Positions 8,147-17,534 of a stretch of 64,000 nt of DNA are shown here, piece by piece. Positions within the stretch are counted from its first letter, which is position 1, and each line of letters begins with the position of its first letter. The notes under the pieces were generated by a model that had not been told where the DNA came from, made no database searches, and was given only the letters and a program-made list of their open reading frames with translations. The DNA is from Cellulophaga sp. RHA19 (GTDB lineage Bacteria > Bacteroidota > Bacteroidia > Flavobacteriales > Flavobacteriaceae), in the NCBI RefSeq assembly GCF_002813425.1, contig NZ_PHUL01000001.1, positions 1,528,001 to 1,592,000 on the forward strand. The letters run 5' to 3'. The position numbers and the translations under genes were made by a program.

Positions 8147-10027
8147 TTACCAAGCTCTTTCATTAATAGGAAAAGGTTCGCCACTGTAAGGTTTGGCATA
8201 TTCTTTTTCTAATGTTTTTTCTAGCATTCTCTTTTCTAAGTCTTTACGGGTAATTTCTCCTTTCAGGTATTTTTCTATCATTAAAGATGCAATATGTCCG
8301 GCGTATCTACCTCCAAAATAACCGTGTTCTATAAATATAGCTATTGCAATTTTAGGATTTTCTACCGGTGCAAAAGCAACAAAAATAGAGTGGTCAGTTA
8401 GCTGAGTTCTTACTCCGTTTATTCTGGTAAAATTTTCTACAGTACCTGTTTTCCCGGCAATATCAATACCGGGAACTTGTAGCCAATGCGCTGTACCGCC
8501 AGGAGTTTTATACACATCCTCCATACCTTTAATTACCGGATCAAAGTTTTCTTTATCTATTGTAGTGTATTTTCTTTGAGTGTATTCCGGATTTGTAATT
8601 GGCTCTCCTTCTATTTTTTTTAGAATATGAGGGGTATAGTAATATCCTTTGTTGCCTATTGCCGCTGTCATATTAGCTAATTGTATAGGTGTTACGGCAA
8701 CTTCTCCTTGTCCAAAAGAAAGAGAAACTATGTAAGACCAAGACCATCTGTTGTCTCCATAAATTCTATCATAATATTCTTTTCCTGGTATTCTTCCTCT
8801 ACTTCCGGTAGGTAAATCTGTTCCTAGATATTCTCCTAAACCAAAGCTTTTAACGTGTTTTTGCCAAACATCCATAGCTTCATCAGTGGTGTCAAACTTG
8901 TCAAAAATTTGTTTAAAAGTGCCAGCGAAATAGGCATTACATGATTGGTAAATGCCGCTATTCATATTTCTTAATCCTCCACCACAGTGGCAACCTCTTT
9001 TTGTTCTGTTTTTACCAACATAAAACCCATTGTAGCAACGTATTGTTTCGTCTGGTGTCATTACATTTTCTTGTAAAGCAATAAGAGCGTTAATTACCTT
9101 AAAAGGAGATCCAGGAGATTCTTGTGCAAGTAAACTTCTGTCCCAAGTTGGCTTGGCAATACTGTCATAATATAATTTTGTATAATTAGCAGAACGTTTT
9201 CTACCTACTAAAAGGGCAGGATCATATGTTGGGCCAGATATTAATGATAATATTTCTCCAGAACTTGGTTCTAGAGCAACAATACCACCGTGTTTACCAA
9301 CCATTAATTTTTCTCCGTATTCTTGAAGTTCTTTGTCTATAGTAAGTTGTATCTCTTTTCCTGGTTCGGGTAAAGTATCTAAAGCTCCGTTTTTGTAAGG
9401 GCCTATATCTCTGTTAAATCTATCTTTTTGTATGTACTTTACGCCTTTTCTTCCGCGTAGTATATCTTCATATTGGTTTTCTACGCCAGTTTTTCCTTTT
9501 AATTCACCTTGAGTATAGTACGGATTCTTTTTTAAGTCTCCTGGCGTAACTTGACTAATGTAGCCTAGAGCATTTGCGGCACTTTTTGTATCATAATATC
9601 TTAAAGACCTTTTTTGAATATAAAAGCCTTCGTATTTGCGCATTTTTTCTTGTAATCTAGCATAATCTTCTTTTGAGAGTTGAGAAACCATTACATATGG
9701 TAATCTAGGAGAACGAATTCTTGCGGTCTTTATATTTTTAATGAAAGTGCTTTTATCAATCCCTACTAAATTGCAGAACTCTATAGTGTCTAATGGTTTT
9801 ACTTCTCTTGGTATTACCATTACATCATAAGCTGCTTGGTTTGCTACAAGTAATTTTCCGTTACGGTCGTAAATATAACCGCGTTCAGGAAAGTCATAAA
9901 TAGCTTTAATGGCAGCATCTTCTAAAATTTGATTTGGAGAAAAACTAAAAATTTGCAAATAAGATAGTCTTCCTAAAAAGGTAAGACCTATTAAGATAAT
10001 GAAAGATGAAAGAAGAATTTTTTTCAT
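8147..10027 (-). CDS. mrdA: penicillin-binding protein 2, elongation transpeptidase
   Basis: A 626-residue class B PBP, the transpeptidase partner of RodA in lateral wall growth. It has an N-terminal membrane anchor (5-25), a PBP dimer/pedestal domain (about 50-220) and a transpeptidase domain with SPFK (acyl-Ser in GSPFKV), an SCN motif in YQSCNAYF and KTGT in AGKTGTVEN. It overlaps mreD by four bases and is followed by rodA, the normal order in Bacteroidota. The periplasmic domain faces the outer side of the inner membrane. Confidence 0.96.
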   Translation of the reverse strand: MKKILLSSFIILIGLTFLGRLSYLQIFSFSPNQILEDAAIKAIYDFPERGYIYDRNGKLLVANQAAYDVMVIPREVKPLDTIEFCNLVGIDKSTFIKNIKTARIRSPRLPYVMVSQLSKEDYARLQEKMRKYEGFYIQKRSLRYYDTKSAANALGYISQVTPGDLKKNPYYTQGELKGKTGVENQYEDILRGRKGVKYIQKDRFNRDIGPYKNGALDTLPEPGKEIQLTIDKELQEYGEKLMVGKHGGIVALEPSSGEILSLISGPTYDPALLVGRKRSANYTKLYYDSIAKPTWDRSLLAQESPGSPFKVINALIALQENVMTPDETIRCYNGFYVGKNRTKRGCHCGGGLRNMNSGIYQSCNAYFAGTFKQIFDKFDTTDEAMDVWQKHVKSFGLGEYLGTDLPTGSRGRIPGKEYYDRIYGDNRWSWSYIVSLSFGQGEVAVTPIQLANMTAAIGNKGYYYTPHILKKIEGEPITNPEYTQRKYTTIDKENFDPVIKGMEDVYKTPGGTAHWLQVPGIDIAGKTGTVENFTRINGVRTQLTDHSIFVAFAPVENPKIAIAIFIEHGYFGGRYAGHIASLMIEKYLKGEITRKDLEKRMLEKTLEKEYAKPYSGEPFPINERAW

Positions 10028-10533
10028 TTTTTCTGAATACTAAACAATGATTTTATTAGTAGGCAAAGGAGTAAGGATGCACTACCAACAATTAAAACTT
10101 TCTTTAAAATTAATAACAAATTATTGAAACTAAAAATTTCTAGAGAAAAGAAAATCAAATGATGAAATAATATTAATAAGGCTAAAAAAGTAACCTGCTG
10201 TAATGTAGTTGTAGAGGTCATTTTAAAGTTTTGAAAATCGTAGTTAACCCCAAAACAAAAACGCATTATTCCAGATCTTAAATAAGCAATTGTTAAACAT
10301 GCGGCCGTATGTATAGCCATAGTGTCAGATAAAAAGTCTATGGTAAGACCAAGAAAAAAACTAACAACAAGTAAAATAGACAAATTTTCTTTTACAGGAT
10401 ACCAATAAAAAAACAAAATGTAGACCATAGGGTTTATAAACCCTAAAAAGTTAAGGTTATTAAAAACCAGTACTTGTGCTAGAACAAGAAAGAGAAACCG
10501 AATAATATGTAGTGCAAGTTTATTGTTTAGCAT
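10024..10533 (-). CDS. mreD: rod-shape determining protein MreD
   Basis: A 169-residue hydrophobic protein with five or so predicted helices, poorly conserved in sequence as is normal for MreD. The assignment rests on size, hydrophobicity, the FINPMVYILFFYWYP and LGLTIDFLSD-type motifs, and its position sharing one base with mreC upstream and overlapping mrdA by four bases downstream. It is an inner-membrane component of the elongasome that links MreC to RodA/PBP2. Confidence 0.92.
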   Translation of the reverse strand: MLNNKLALHIIRFLFLVLAQVLVFNNLNFLGFINPMVYILFFYWYPVKENLSILLVVSFFLGLTIDFLSDTMAIHTAACLTIAYLRSGIMRFCFGVNYDFQNFKMTSTTTLQQVTFLALLILFHHLIFFSLEIFSFNNLLLILKKVLIVGSASLLLCLLIKSLFSIQKK

Positions 10534-11345
10534 TATTTTATTCTCTTTTCTAATTCTTTAATTTCTACAATGTCTTTATTTTTTATGATGTAAACATTTT
10601 TAATATTAGCCATATCCTGAAATAAGGTTATGTTAATATGGTATACGTTTTCAGATTTTTTTAAGCTGTAATCTTTAATAACGCCAATAGGAATATCTTT
10701 AGGGAAAATACTAGAACTAGCTCCTGTAACAATAGTATCACCTATATTTAGCTTAACTAATCTAGGGATATCTGTTAGTTGTACCGTATTAAAATTTTTA
10801 GTATCCCAAATAAGAGAGCCAAAATAATCTAAGTTTTTAAGTTTGGCATTAATTGTAGACTTTGTATTTAGTATGCTTTGTACTAATGAAAAATTGTTAG
10901 ATGTATGGTCTATAATACCTAAAATACCATTAGACGTTATAACACCCATATCTTCTTTTATATTCTGATTTTTACCTGCGTTTATAGTAATGTAGTTTTT
11001 AGATAGCGAGTAGCTATTTTTAATAACATTTGCTTTAATTACATTGTATGTTGAGGTAGAATCTGTTTTTAGACTGTCTGGACTAACAATATTTTTATTA
11101 AAAAGTAAATTACGTAGCCTTTTGTTTTCCTCTAAAAGAGTGTTGTTTTCTTCTTGTAAAGAAAAGTAAGTAGACACATTGGTAGATGTTTGGTAAATAT
11201 TACCAGAAAACCAATTTGTAGAATTCAAAAACTTAGATTGATGATATGAGTTTGCCTGTACCGTAAAACCCAATGCAATTAGTAATAAAAAAACATACAG
11301 TAGTCCGTTTTTGTTTCTTATTAAAAAGTTGATAATTTGCTGCAT
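10533..11345 (-). CDS. mreC: rod-shape determining protein MreC
   Basis: A 270-residue bitopic protein. It has an N-terminal transmembrane helix (about 12-30), a short coiled coil (about 60-85, LQEENNTLLEENKRL) and a C-terminal beta-sandwich with the conserved stretches GVITSNGILGIID, STINAKLK and GDTIVTGASSSIFPKDIPIG. It organises RodA-PBP2 on the periplasmic side. The mreC start is 66 bases downstream of mreB and separated from it by a hairpin (11393-11425) that may limit read-through. Confidence 0.95.
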   Translation of the reverse strand: MQQIINFLIRNKNGLLYVFLLLIALGFTVQANSYHQSKFLNSTNWFSGNIYQTSTNVSTYFSLQEENNTLLEENKRLRNLLFNKNIVSPDSLKTDSTSTYNVIKANVIKNSYSLSKNYITINAGKNQNIKEDMGVITSNGILGIIDHTSNNFSLVQSILNTKSTINAKLKNLDYFGSLIWDTKNFNTVQLTDIPRLVKLNIGDTIVTGASSSIFPKDIPIGVIKDYSLKKSENVYHINITLFQDMANIKNVYIIKNKDIVEIKELEKRIK

Positions 11346-11392
11346 TCATTTTACATATTTGGCGGTATAAACTTAAGCTTATACTTATGTTA

Positions 11393-11425
11393 TAAAAACA
11401 TCCTAATTAATTATTTAATTAGGAT
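11393..11425 (-). terminator. hairpin across the mreB stop, possible partial terminator/attenuator
   Basis: An 11-bp perfect inverted repeat (ATCCTAATTAA at 11400-11410, TTAATTAGGAT at 11415-11425) carries the mreB stop codon in its loop. On the minus strand it is followed by TGTTTTTA. The stem is AT-rich, so termination is probably incomplete. It would let mreB be expressed above mreCD. Confidence 0.45.
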
Positions 11426-12439
11426 ATTCTTATAACGTTCTAAGTTTTTAAGAGCAATACCTGTTCCTCTAACAACTGCGCGTAAAGGATCTTCTGCTAT
11501 ATATACGGGTAAATCTGTCTTTTGGGATAACCTGCGGTCTAATCCTCTTAACATAGATCCACCACCTGCAAGGTAAATACCTGTGTTATAGATATCTGCA
11601 GCTAATTCTGGTGGAGTCTGAGATAAAGTTTCCATTACCGCATCTTCAATTCTTAAGATAGATTTGTCTAAGGCCTTAGCAATTTCTCGGTAAGAAATAG
11701 AAACCTGTTTAGGTTTACCTGTTAATAAATCTCTACCTTGTACAGACATTTCTTCAGGTGGTTCTTGTAAATCTTCAGTAGCAGAACCTATTGTTATTTT
11801 TATGTTTTCAGCAGTACTTTCACCAACATAAAGGTTGTGTTGTGTACGCATATAATAAATAATATCATTTGTAAATACATCGCCTGCAATTTTTACAGAC
11901 TTGTCACAAACAATACCACCTAATGCAATAACAGCAATTTCTGTAGTACCACCACCTATATCTACAATCATATTACCTTTAGGCTGCATAATGTCTAATC
12001 CAATACCAATAGCTGCTGCCATAGGTTCATGAATTAAATAAACCTCTTTACCGTTTACACGTTCACAAGATTCTTTTACTGCTCGCATTTCTACTTCTGT
12101 AATACCAGAAGGAATACAAACAACCATACGCAATGCAGGCGGAAACCATTTCTTTTTTAATGCAGGTATGTTTTTAATAAACATATTTATCATCTTTTCA
12201 GACGCATCAAAATCTGCAATTACACCATCTTTAAGTGGTCTAATTGTTTTTATATTTTCATGGGTTTTACCTTGCATCATATTGGCATCTTTACCAACTG
12301 CAATTATTTTTCCGCTAATTCTATCTCTAGCAACAATAGAAGGGCTATCTACAACAACTTTGTCTAAATGTATTATTAGTGTATTAGCTGTTCCAAGATC
12401 TATAGCTATCTCTTCTGTAAAAAAATCAAAAAATCCCAT
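11411..12439 (-). CDS. mreB: rod-shape determining protein MreB (bacterial actin)
   Basis: A 342-residue actin-fold ATPase that forms membrane-bound filaments directing lateral peptidoglycan synthesis. Nucleotide-binding motifs are clear: phosphate-1 IDLGTANTLI, phosphate-2 MIVDIGGGTTEIAVI and adenosine motif LAGGGSMLRGLD. Also visible are LKDGVIADFD, VVCIPSGITEVE and HEPMAAAIG. Length is normal. A promoter with -33 TTTG and near-consensus -7 TACTTTTA lies just upstream, inside the 56-base gap to purH, so mreB has its own start of transcription. Confidence 0.98.
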   Translation of the reverse strand: MGFFDFFTEEIAIDLGTANTLIIHLDKVVVDSPSIVARDRISGKIIAVGKDANMMQGKTHENIKTIRPLKDGVIADFDASEKMINMFIKNIPALKKKWFPPALRMVVCIPSGITEVEMRAVKESCERVNGKEVYLIHEPMAAAIGIGLDIMQPKGNMIVDIGGGTTEIAVIALGGIVCDKSVKIAGDVFTNDIIYYMRTQHNLYVGESTAENIKITIGSATEDLQEPPEEMSVQGRDLLTGKPKQVSISYREIAKALDKSILRIEDAVMETLSQTPPELAADIYNTGIYLAGGGSMLRGLDRRLSQKTDLPVYIAEDPLRAVVRGTGIALKNLERYKNILIK

Positions 12440-12462
12440 GTATTATATATTGGTTTCTGGAC

Positions 12463-12494
12463 TAAAAGTAAGTTTAATCGACGAATGTAACAAA
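12463..12494 (-). promoter_or_regulatory. mreB promoter (flavobacterial -33/-7 type)
   Basis: On the minus strand TTTG (12491-12494) is followed after 20 bases by TACTTTTA (12463-12470), seven of eight positions matching TAnnTTTG. Transcription would start about 20 bases before the mreB ATG. Confidence 0.6.
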
Positions 12495-12495
12495 A

Positions 12496-14028
12496 TTAAT
12501 GTTTAAAATGACGTGTGCCAGTCATTACCATAGAAATTTTGTTTTCATTGCAATAATCTACACTTAATTGGTCTTTTATAGAGCCACCTGGCTGTATAAC
12601 GCTTGTAATACCATTTGTACCTGCAATTTCTACACAGTCTGGGAATGGGAAAAAAGCATCACTAGCCATTACCGCTCCGTTTAAATCAAAATTAAAAGAT
12701 TTTGCCTTGTGTATTGCTTGGTTTAAAGCATCTACTCTAGAGGTTTGTCCTGTTCCGCTAGCGCATAATTGTTTTCCTTTAGCAAGTACTATTGTATTAG
12801 ATTTTGTGTGCTTACATAATTTAGAAGCAAATATTAAATCTTCAATTTCTTCTGCTGTAGGTTTTGTATCTGTAGCATTTTGTAAATCTGCAACAGTATC
12901 TGTTTTATGATCTTTATCTTGTACTAAAACACCGTTTAAACAAGTTCTTACCAATGTTTCTGGTAAAGTAACATCATTCTGTACTAAAATAATTCTATTC
13001 TTTTTACCCTTTAATACTTCTAAAGCATCAGCGGCAAAACTAGGAGCAATAACAACCTCACAAAATAATTTATGAATTTCTTCTGCTGTAGCAAGGTCTA
13101 TTTCTTTGTTACTAATTAAAACTCCACCAAAAGCAGAAACAGGATCACCAGCTAAAGCATCTACATAAGCTTGGTGTAATGTTTCTCTAGAAGCTAAACC
13201 ACAAGCGTTGTTGTGCTTTAATATTGCAAACGTAGGTTCATCATTTTTAAATTCACCCATTAGGTTTACGGCAGCATCCACATCTAATAAGTTGTTGTAA
13301 CTTAATTCTTTACCGTGTAGTTTGTTAAACATTGCTTCAAAATCTCCGTAAAAGAATCCTTTTTGGTGCGGATTTTCTCCGTAACGTAAAGCCTTCCCGT
13401 TAGTTTCGCTAATTTTTAAAACAGTTTCTTCTTGCTCTTTATTAAAGTAGTTAAAAATAGCAGTATCGTAATGAGAAGATACATTAAAAGATTTGGCAGC
13501 AAAACGCTTACGATCTTCTAAAGTAGTTGTGCCGTTACCAGTAGTAATTATATCTAAAACTTCACTGTAATCTTCCATAGAAGAAACACAAAGTACATCT
13601 TTAAAGTTTTTAGCAGCGGCTCTAATTAAAGAAATACCACCTATATCAATTTTTTCAATAATATCTTGCTCTGGTGCACCACTAGCAACAGTTTTTTCAA
13701 AAGGATATAAATCTACAATTACAATATCTAACTGAGGAATGTCAAATTCAGTTAACTGAGCCTGATCATTCTCGTTTTCTTGTCTATTTAAAATACCACC
13801 AAAAACTTTAGGGTGCAAGGTCTTTACACGTCCTCCTAAAATAGATGGGTAGCTAGTTACATCTTCTACAGGTATAACATTAATTCCTAAGTCTTTAATA
13901 AATTTTTCTGTGCCTCCAGTAGAGTAAATTGTTATTCCAAGTTCGTTAAACTTTTTTACTAAAGGTTCTAAACCGTCTTTGTGAAAAACAGAAATTAATG
14001 CTGATGTAGCTTTTTTTGTGGTACTCAT
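12496..14028 (-). CDS. purH: bifunctional AICAR transformylase/IMP cyclohydrolase
   Basis: A 510-residue bifunctional enzyme for the last two steps of IMP synthesis, cytoplasmic. The N-terminal MGS-like IMP cyclohydrolase domain (1-about 195) shows YSTGGT, VTSYPSILGGRVKTLHP and IDIGGISLIRAAAKN. The C-terminal transformylase domain shows ALRYGENPHQKG, LDVDAAVNLMGEF, ILKHNNACGLA and, near the end, MASDAFFPFPD and GGSIKD. Length is standard. The gene stands first in the minus-strand direction before mreB, with its own -7 box at 14065-14072. It has no functional link with cell shape beyond proximity. Confidence 0.98.
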   Translation of the reverse strand: MSTTKKATSALISVFHKDGLEPLVKKFNELGITIYSTGGTEKFIKDLGINVIPVEDVTSYPSILGGRVKTLHPKVFGGILNRQENENDQAQLTEFDIPQLDIVIVDLYPFEKTVASGAPEQDIIEKIDIGGISLIRAAAKNFKDVLCVSSMEDYSEVLDIITTGNGTTTLEDRKRFAAKSFNVSSHYDTAIFNYFNKEQEETVLKISETNGKALRYGENPHQKGFFYGDFEAMFNKLHGKELSYNNLLDVDAAVNLMGEFKNDEPTFAILKHNNACGLASRETLHQAYVDALAGDPVSAFGGVLISNKEIDLATAEEIHKLFCEVVIAPSFAADALEVLKGKKNRIILVQNDVTLPETLVRTCLNGVLVQDKDHKTDTVADLQNATDTKPTAEEIEDLIFASKLCKHTKSNTIVLAKGKQLCASGTGQTSRVDALNQAIHKAKSFNFDLNGAVMASDAFFPFPDCVEIAGTNGITSVIQPGGSIKDQLSVDYCNENKISMVMTGTRHFKH

Positions 14029-14064
14029 TTTATGTGCTTATTGTTAAAAGATTGAATAAGGACA

Positions 14065-14098
14065 CAAAAGTAATTTTTTTGCGATTAAGAACGGCAAT
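14065..14098 (-). promoter_or_regulatory. probable purH promoter
   Basis: On the minus strand an exact -7 box TACTTTTG (14065-14072) lies 37 bases before the purH ATG. A TTG-containing -33 candidate (ATTG at 14095-14098) is 22 bases further upstream, slightly longer than the usual spacing. Confidence 0.45.
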
Positions 14099-14123
14099 GG
14101 TTTATCAACAAAAACACAAAGTT

Positions 14124-14576
14124 TTAAAGAATTTTAGCAACTTCTGCACATATAAACTCTAAAAAGTCTTCATCTTCTTTAGAAAAAGGATCTGGAGTGC
14201 CAGAATCTATGTCTATTTGCCCTACGTTTTCTCCATTAACAAAAATAGGAATTACTATTTCTGCTTTTACACTTATGCTGCAAGCAATATAATTGTCTTG
14301 TGCTTGTACATCCGGAACAACAAAATTTTCATTAGATACAGCAACTTGTCCGCAAATACCTTTTCCAAACGGTATAATTACATGGTCTGTTGGTTCGCCA
14401 ACATAAGGGCCTAGCTTAAGTTCGTTTTTATCACCATTTTTAAAATAAAAACCTACCCAATTGTAATACGGTACGTTTTCTTCTAGTAGCTCGCAAATAG
14501 CCAAAAGAGTCTGGTCTTTATTGCCTTTGTTGTTTTCTATAATAGTTAAAACTGATGGTTTAAGCTCTTGTAACAT
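14124..14576 (-). CDS. msrC: free methionine-(R)-sulfoxide reductase, GAF-domain type
   Basis: A 150-residue single GAF-domain protein of the fRMsr family, which reduces free methionine-R-sulfoxide in the cytoplasm. Family landmarks are YYNWVGFYF, GKGICGQVA, VPDVQAQDNYIACS, SEIV-like AEIVIPIFVNG and GQIDIDS. Two of the three family cysteines are present with correct spacing of 24 residues (Cys75 and Cys99, corresponding to E. coli Cys94 and Cys118 as I remember them). The third, ten residues upstream, is His65 here. It is an isolated gene between purH and a divergent metal cluster. Confidence 0.85.
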   Translation of the reverse strand: MLQELKPSVLTIIENNKGNKDQTLLAICELLEENVPYYNWVGFYFKNGDKNELKLGPYVGEPTDHVIIPFGKGICGQVAVSNENFVVPDVQAQDNYIACSISVKAEIVIPIFVNGENVGQIDIDSGTPDPFSKEDEDFLEFICAEVAKIL

Positions 14577-14752
14577 TGTGATGTTCTATAATTTTTATGC
14601 AAAAATAAATCTTAATTTTTGAATTTGCATTATTATTTGTTTGAATAAAGTCGATGATGAATAACAAAACTAACTTAGTACACAACATTTAATACTACTT
14701 TGGCAACCAAAACTGTGCAAATAAAACTTTTTTAGCTACTTTTGATGTTGTA

Positions 14753-15157
14753 ATGAAACAATTAGTACATAAAATAACAACTATAGCACTTGCATTATTA
14801 GTGCTGCTTTCTACGGTATCTTTTGCTGTAGAAAAACATTTTTGTTGTGGCGAGTTAGTTTCTGTGTCTGTATATCCAGAAGATTTTGGCTGTGGAGAAA
14901 GCGCTTTTTTAACCGTAAATAATATTACTGAAAATAATTGTTGTACGGGTATTTTAGAGGCAGTAAAGGGTCAGGATAGGTTAACTATTGCTTCAGACAA
15001 AAACGAAAAAGTAATAACAAAATATGTTATTACTTCCATTTCTTATTCAGCTCCTAGTACTGAAATTGTATTTCATCAAAAAGCTAGGTTTGTAAAGTAT
15101 GTGCCGCCACTTTTGGTACAAGATGTGCAAGTAGCGCATCAGGTTTTTAGAATTTGA
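14753..15157 (+). CDS. HYC_CC_PP-family exported protein (metal-associated)
   Basis: A 134-residue exported protein with an N-terminal signal peptide (about 1-25). The mature part carries the family signature: KHFCCGELVS (Cys31, Cys32), a second cysteine dyad in NNCCTG (Cys63, Cys64) and VPPLL near the C-terminus. Proteins of this family usually precede TonB receptors and HMA-domain proteins in Bacteroidota, and that is the case here (TonB receptor 115 bases downstream, HMA protein next). A role in copper or other soft-metal handling in the periplasm is inferred from cysteines and context. A -7 box TACTTTTG lies at 14737-14744, close to the ATG. Confidence 0.8.
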   Translation: MKQLVHKITTIALALLVLLSTVSFAVEKHFCCGELVSVSVYPEDFGCGESAFLTVNNITENNCCTGILEAVKGQDRLTIASDKNEKVITKYVITSISYSAPSTEIVFHQKARFVKYVPPLLVQDVQVAHQVFRI

Positions 15158-15272
15158 TTTTTTTATTGGTTTATGTTTTACTACGCATATTGCTTCAATA
15201 GCAATTGTGAAGAGGGTTTATGTTGTGTAAACTTTAAAAATATGTTTCAATGATTAAAAATCAATTTTAAAA

Positions 15273-17522
15273 ATGCAAAAAATAGTTTTTATTCTTCTTG
15301 TGTTGCCACTCTTTGTATTATCGCAAGGGCGTGTAACGGGTACAATATTTGAAGAAACAGCTAAAGGAGAAACACTGCCTTTAACAGGTGCAAATGTATA
15401 TTGGCATAATACCAGTGTTGGTGTTATTACAGATATAGATGGTGGTTTTTCTATTCCATATAAAAAAGAATATTCTAAATTAATAATAAGTTATGTTGGT
15501 TTTAAGACCGATACACTTACTATTACTAAACCGGGTAAAATTACCCATAATCTGCAATCAACTAGTACATTAGATGAGGTTACAATTACCGCAAAAAAAG
15601 AAGCTACAACCAAATTGTATTTAAAAGCAGAGAATACAATGGTTGTTGGTAGTGATGAGTTGCTAAAGGCTGCTTGCTGTAACTTGTCTGAGAGTTTTGA
15701 AACTAACCCGTCTATAGATGTAAATTTTGCAGATGCAGTTTCTGGCACCAGGCAAATTAAAATGTTGGGTTTAACAAGTCCTTATATATTAATAGCTACA
15801 GAGAACATACCATCTGTACGTGGAGCATCACAAGCATATGGGTTAAGTTTTATACCTGGTACTTGGGTAGAAAGTATACAAATTACCAAAGGTATGGGTA
15901 GTGTAATAAATGGGTATGAGAGTATAGCAGGACAAATAAATGCTGAGCTTAAAAAACCTTTTGAGGATGATGCCTTGTTTGTAAATATTTACGGAGCAAG
16001 TAGTGAGCGTTTTGAAGTGAATACACACCTAAATACTAGAATAGGAGATAAGTGGAGTACGGGTTTGTATATACACGGTAATAGTCACGATAAAAAACAT
16101 GATGTTAATAATGATGGGTTTATGGATATGCCTATCTACAACCAAATTAATATCATGAATAGGTGGCAGTATATAGATGTAGAAAAAGGATTTGCTACTT
16201 TTTTTAATTTTAAATATTTAAATGATGAAAAGCAAACAGGGGAGTTAAATTTTGATCCGGATACAGACAAGTTAACTACTAATGCTTGGGGGAGCGAAAT
16301 TAATACAGAGCGAGCTGAGTTTTCTGCAAAGTTTGGTTATGTTAACCCAGAATTACCTTGGCAGGTTTTAGGAGCACAGTTTGCAGCAAGTAACCACAAA
16401 CAAGACTCTTACTTTGGTTTAAACATATATGATATTGAGCATACCAGTGTGTATTCTAATGTAAATTACAACTCTATAATTGGGGACTCTAGACATAAAG
16501 TGAAAACTGGGATTAATTTTACGTATGATAAATATGATGAGTTAGTTTTGGAAGATAACTATGCGCGAATAGATAATTCTGTTGGTGGTTATTTTGAGTA
16601 TGGTTATGATAATTTAGAGAAGCTAAATATAACAGCAGGTGTGCGTGTGGATAACCATAATAGGCTTGGTTTTTTTGTGACTCCACGAGTACATTTACGT
16701 TATTCTCCTTGGGAAAAATCAGCCCTAAGAGCTTCTTTTGGAAGAGGTAAGCGTACTGCTAATATTTTTGCAGAAAACCAGCGTATGTTTGCTACAGGTA
16801 GAACAATTAAGATTGATGATGATGGTGGTAATATATATGGTTTAGATCCAGAAATTGCTTGGAATTACGGAGTGTCTTTTTTGCAAGGCTTTAATTTGTT
16901 TGATAAAAAAGGTGATATTTCTGTAGATTTTTACAGAACAGATTTTGAGAATCAGATAGTTGTAGATTGGGAAAATCCACAAGAAGTTAGTTTTTATAAT
17001 TTAGAAGGTGATAGTTATGCAAATAGTTTTCAGACAGAATTAAATTATGAGGTGTTTAGTAATTTTGATTTGCGAGTAGCTTATAAATTATATGATATAA
17101 AAACACAATACAAGTCTGCAAAGTTAGAAAGGTCTTTAACGCCAAAGCATAGGTTTTTTGCTAATGCATCATATAAAACAAAAGGACATGGTTTTATTAA
17201 AAAGTGGAAGTTTGATACTACTTTTAATTGGTTAGGTACGCAACGTTTTTCATCTACTTCTAGTAGTGCAGAAGAATATCAATTACCGGCTTACTCACCA
17301 AGAGTAGCTACTTTAAATGCGCAAATAACAAAAGTGTTTTCTTCTAAATTTGAAGTTTATGTAGGAGGTGAAAATATAACTAACGTTAGGCAAAATATGC
17401 CAATTGTAGGAGCTAATGATCCTTTTGGCTCTAATTTTGATACTACATTTGTATACGGGCCGGTTTTTGGAAGTATGTATTATGCAGGTTTGCGATTTAA
17501 ATTAAATAAGTTTAAAAAATAA
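15273..17522 (+). CDS. TonB-dependent outer-membrane receptor, probably for copper or another heavy metal
   Basis: A 749-residue outer-membrane protein. It has a signal peptide (1-17), a carboxypeptidase-like beta-sandwich domain (about 20-100), a plug domain (about 120-230) and a 22-strand-type barrel ending with LRFKLNKFKK. A cysteine dyad Cys135-Cys136 in KAACCNLSESFETNP marks the receptor subgroup usually found with heavy-metal genes. The upstream neighbour is a HYC_CC_PP protein and the downstream neighbour (12-base gap) an HMA metallochaperone, both cysteine-rich. The substrate is inferred from context; the barrel itself does not identify it. Confidence 0.87.
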   Translation: MQKIVFILLVLPLFVLSQGRVTGTIFEETAKGETLPLTGANVYWHNTSVGVITDIDGGFSIPYKKEYSKLIISYVGFKTDTLTITKPGKITHNLQSTSTLDEVTITAKKEATTKLYLKAENTMVVGSDELLKAACCNLSESFETNPSIDVNFADAVSGTRQIKMLGLTSPYILIATENIPSVRGASQAYGLSFIPGTWVESIQITKGMGSVINGYESIAGQINAELKKPFEDDALFVNIYGASSERFEVNTHLNTRIGDKWSTGLYIHGNSHDKKHDVNNDGFMDMPIYNQINIMNRWQYIDVEKGFATFFNFKYLNDEKQTGELNFDPDTDKLTTNAWGSEINTERAEFSAKFGYVNPELPWQVLGAQFAASNHKQDSYFGLNIYDIEHTSVYSNVNYNSIIGDSRHKVKTGINFTYDKYDELVLEDNYARIDNSVGGYFEYGYDNLEKLNITAGVRVDNHNRLGFFVTPRVHLRYSPWEKSALRASFGRGKRTANIFAENQRMFATGRTIKIDDDGGNIYGLDPEIAWNYGVSFLQGFNLFDKKGDISVDFYRTDFENQIVVDWENPQEVSFYNLEGDSYANSFQTELNYEVFSNFDLRVAYKLYDIKTQYKSAKLERSLTPKHRFFANASYKTKGHGFIKKWKFDTTFNWLGTQRFSSTSSSAEEYQLPAYSPRVATLNAQITKVFSSKFEVYVGGENITNVRQNMPIVGANDPFGSNFDTTFVYGPVFGSMYYAGLRFKLNKFKK

Positions 17523-17534
17523 AATATAAAAATT

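Noticed and set aside
12168..12506. 112-codon plus-strand open frame opposite mreB
   Set aside because: Lies wholly over the conserved mreB start and promoter; antisense shadow.
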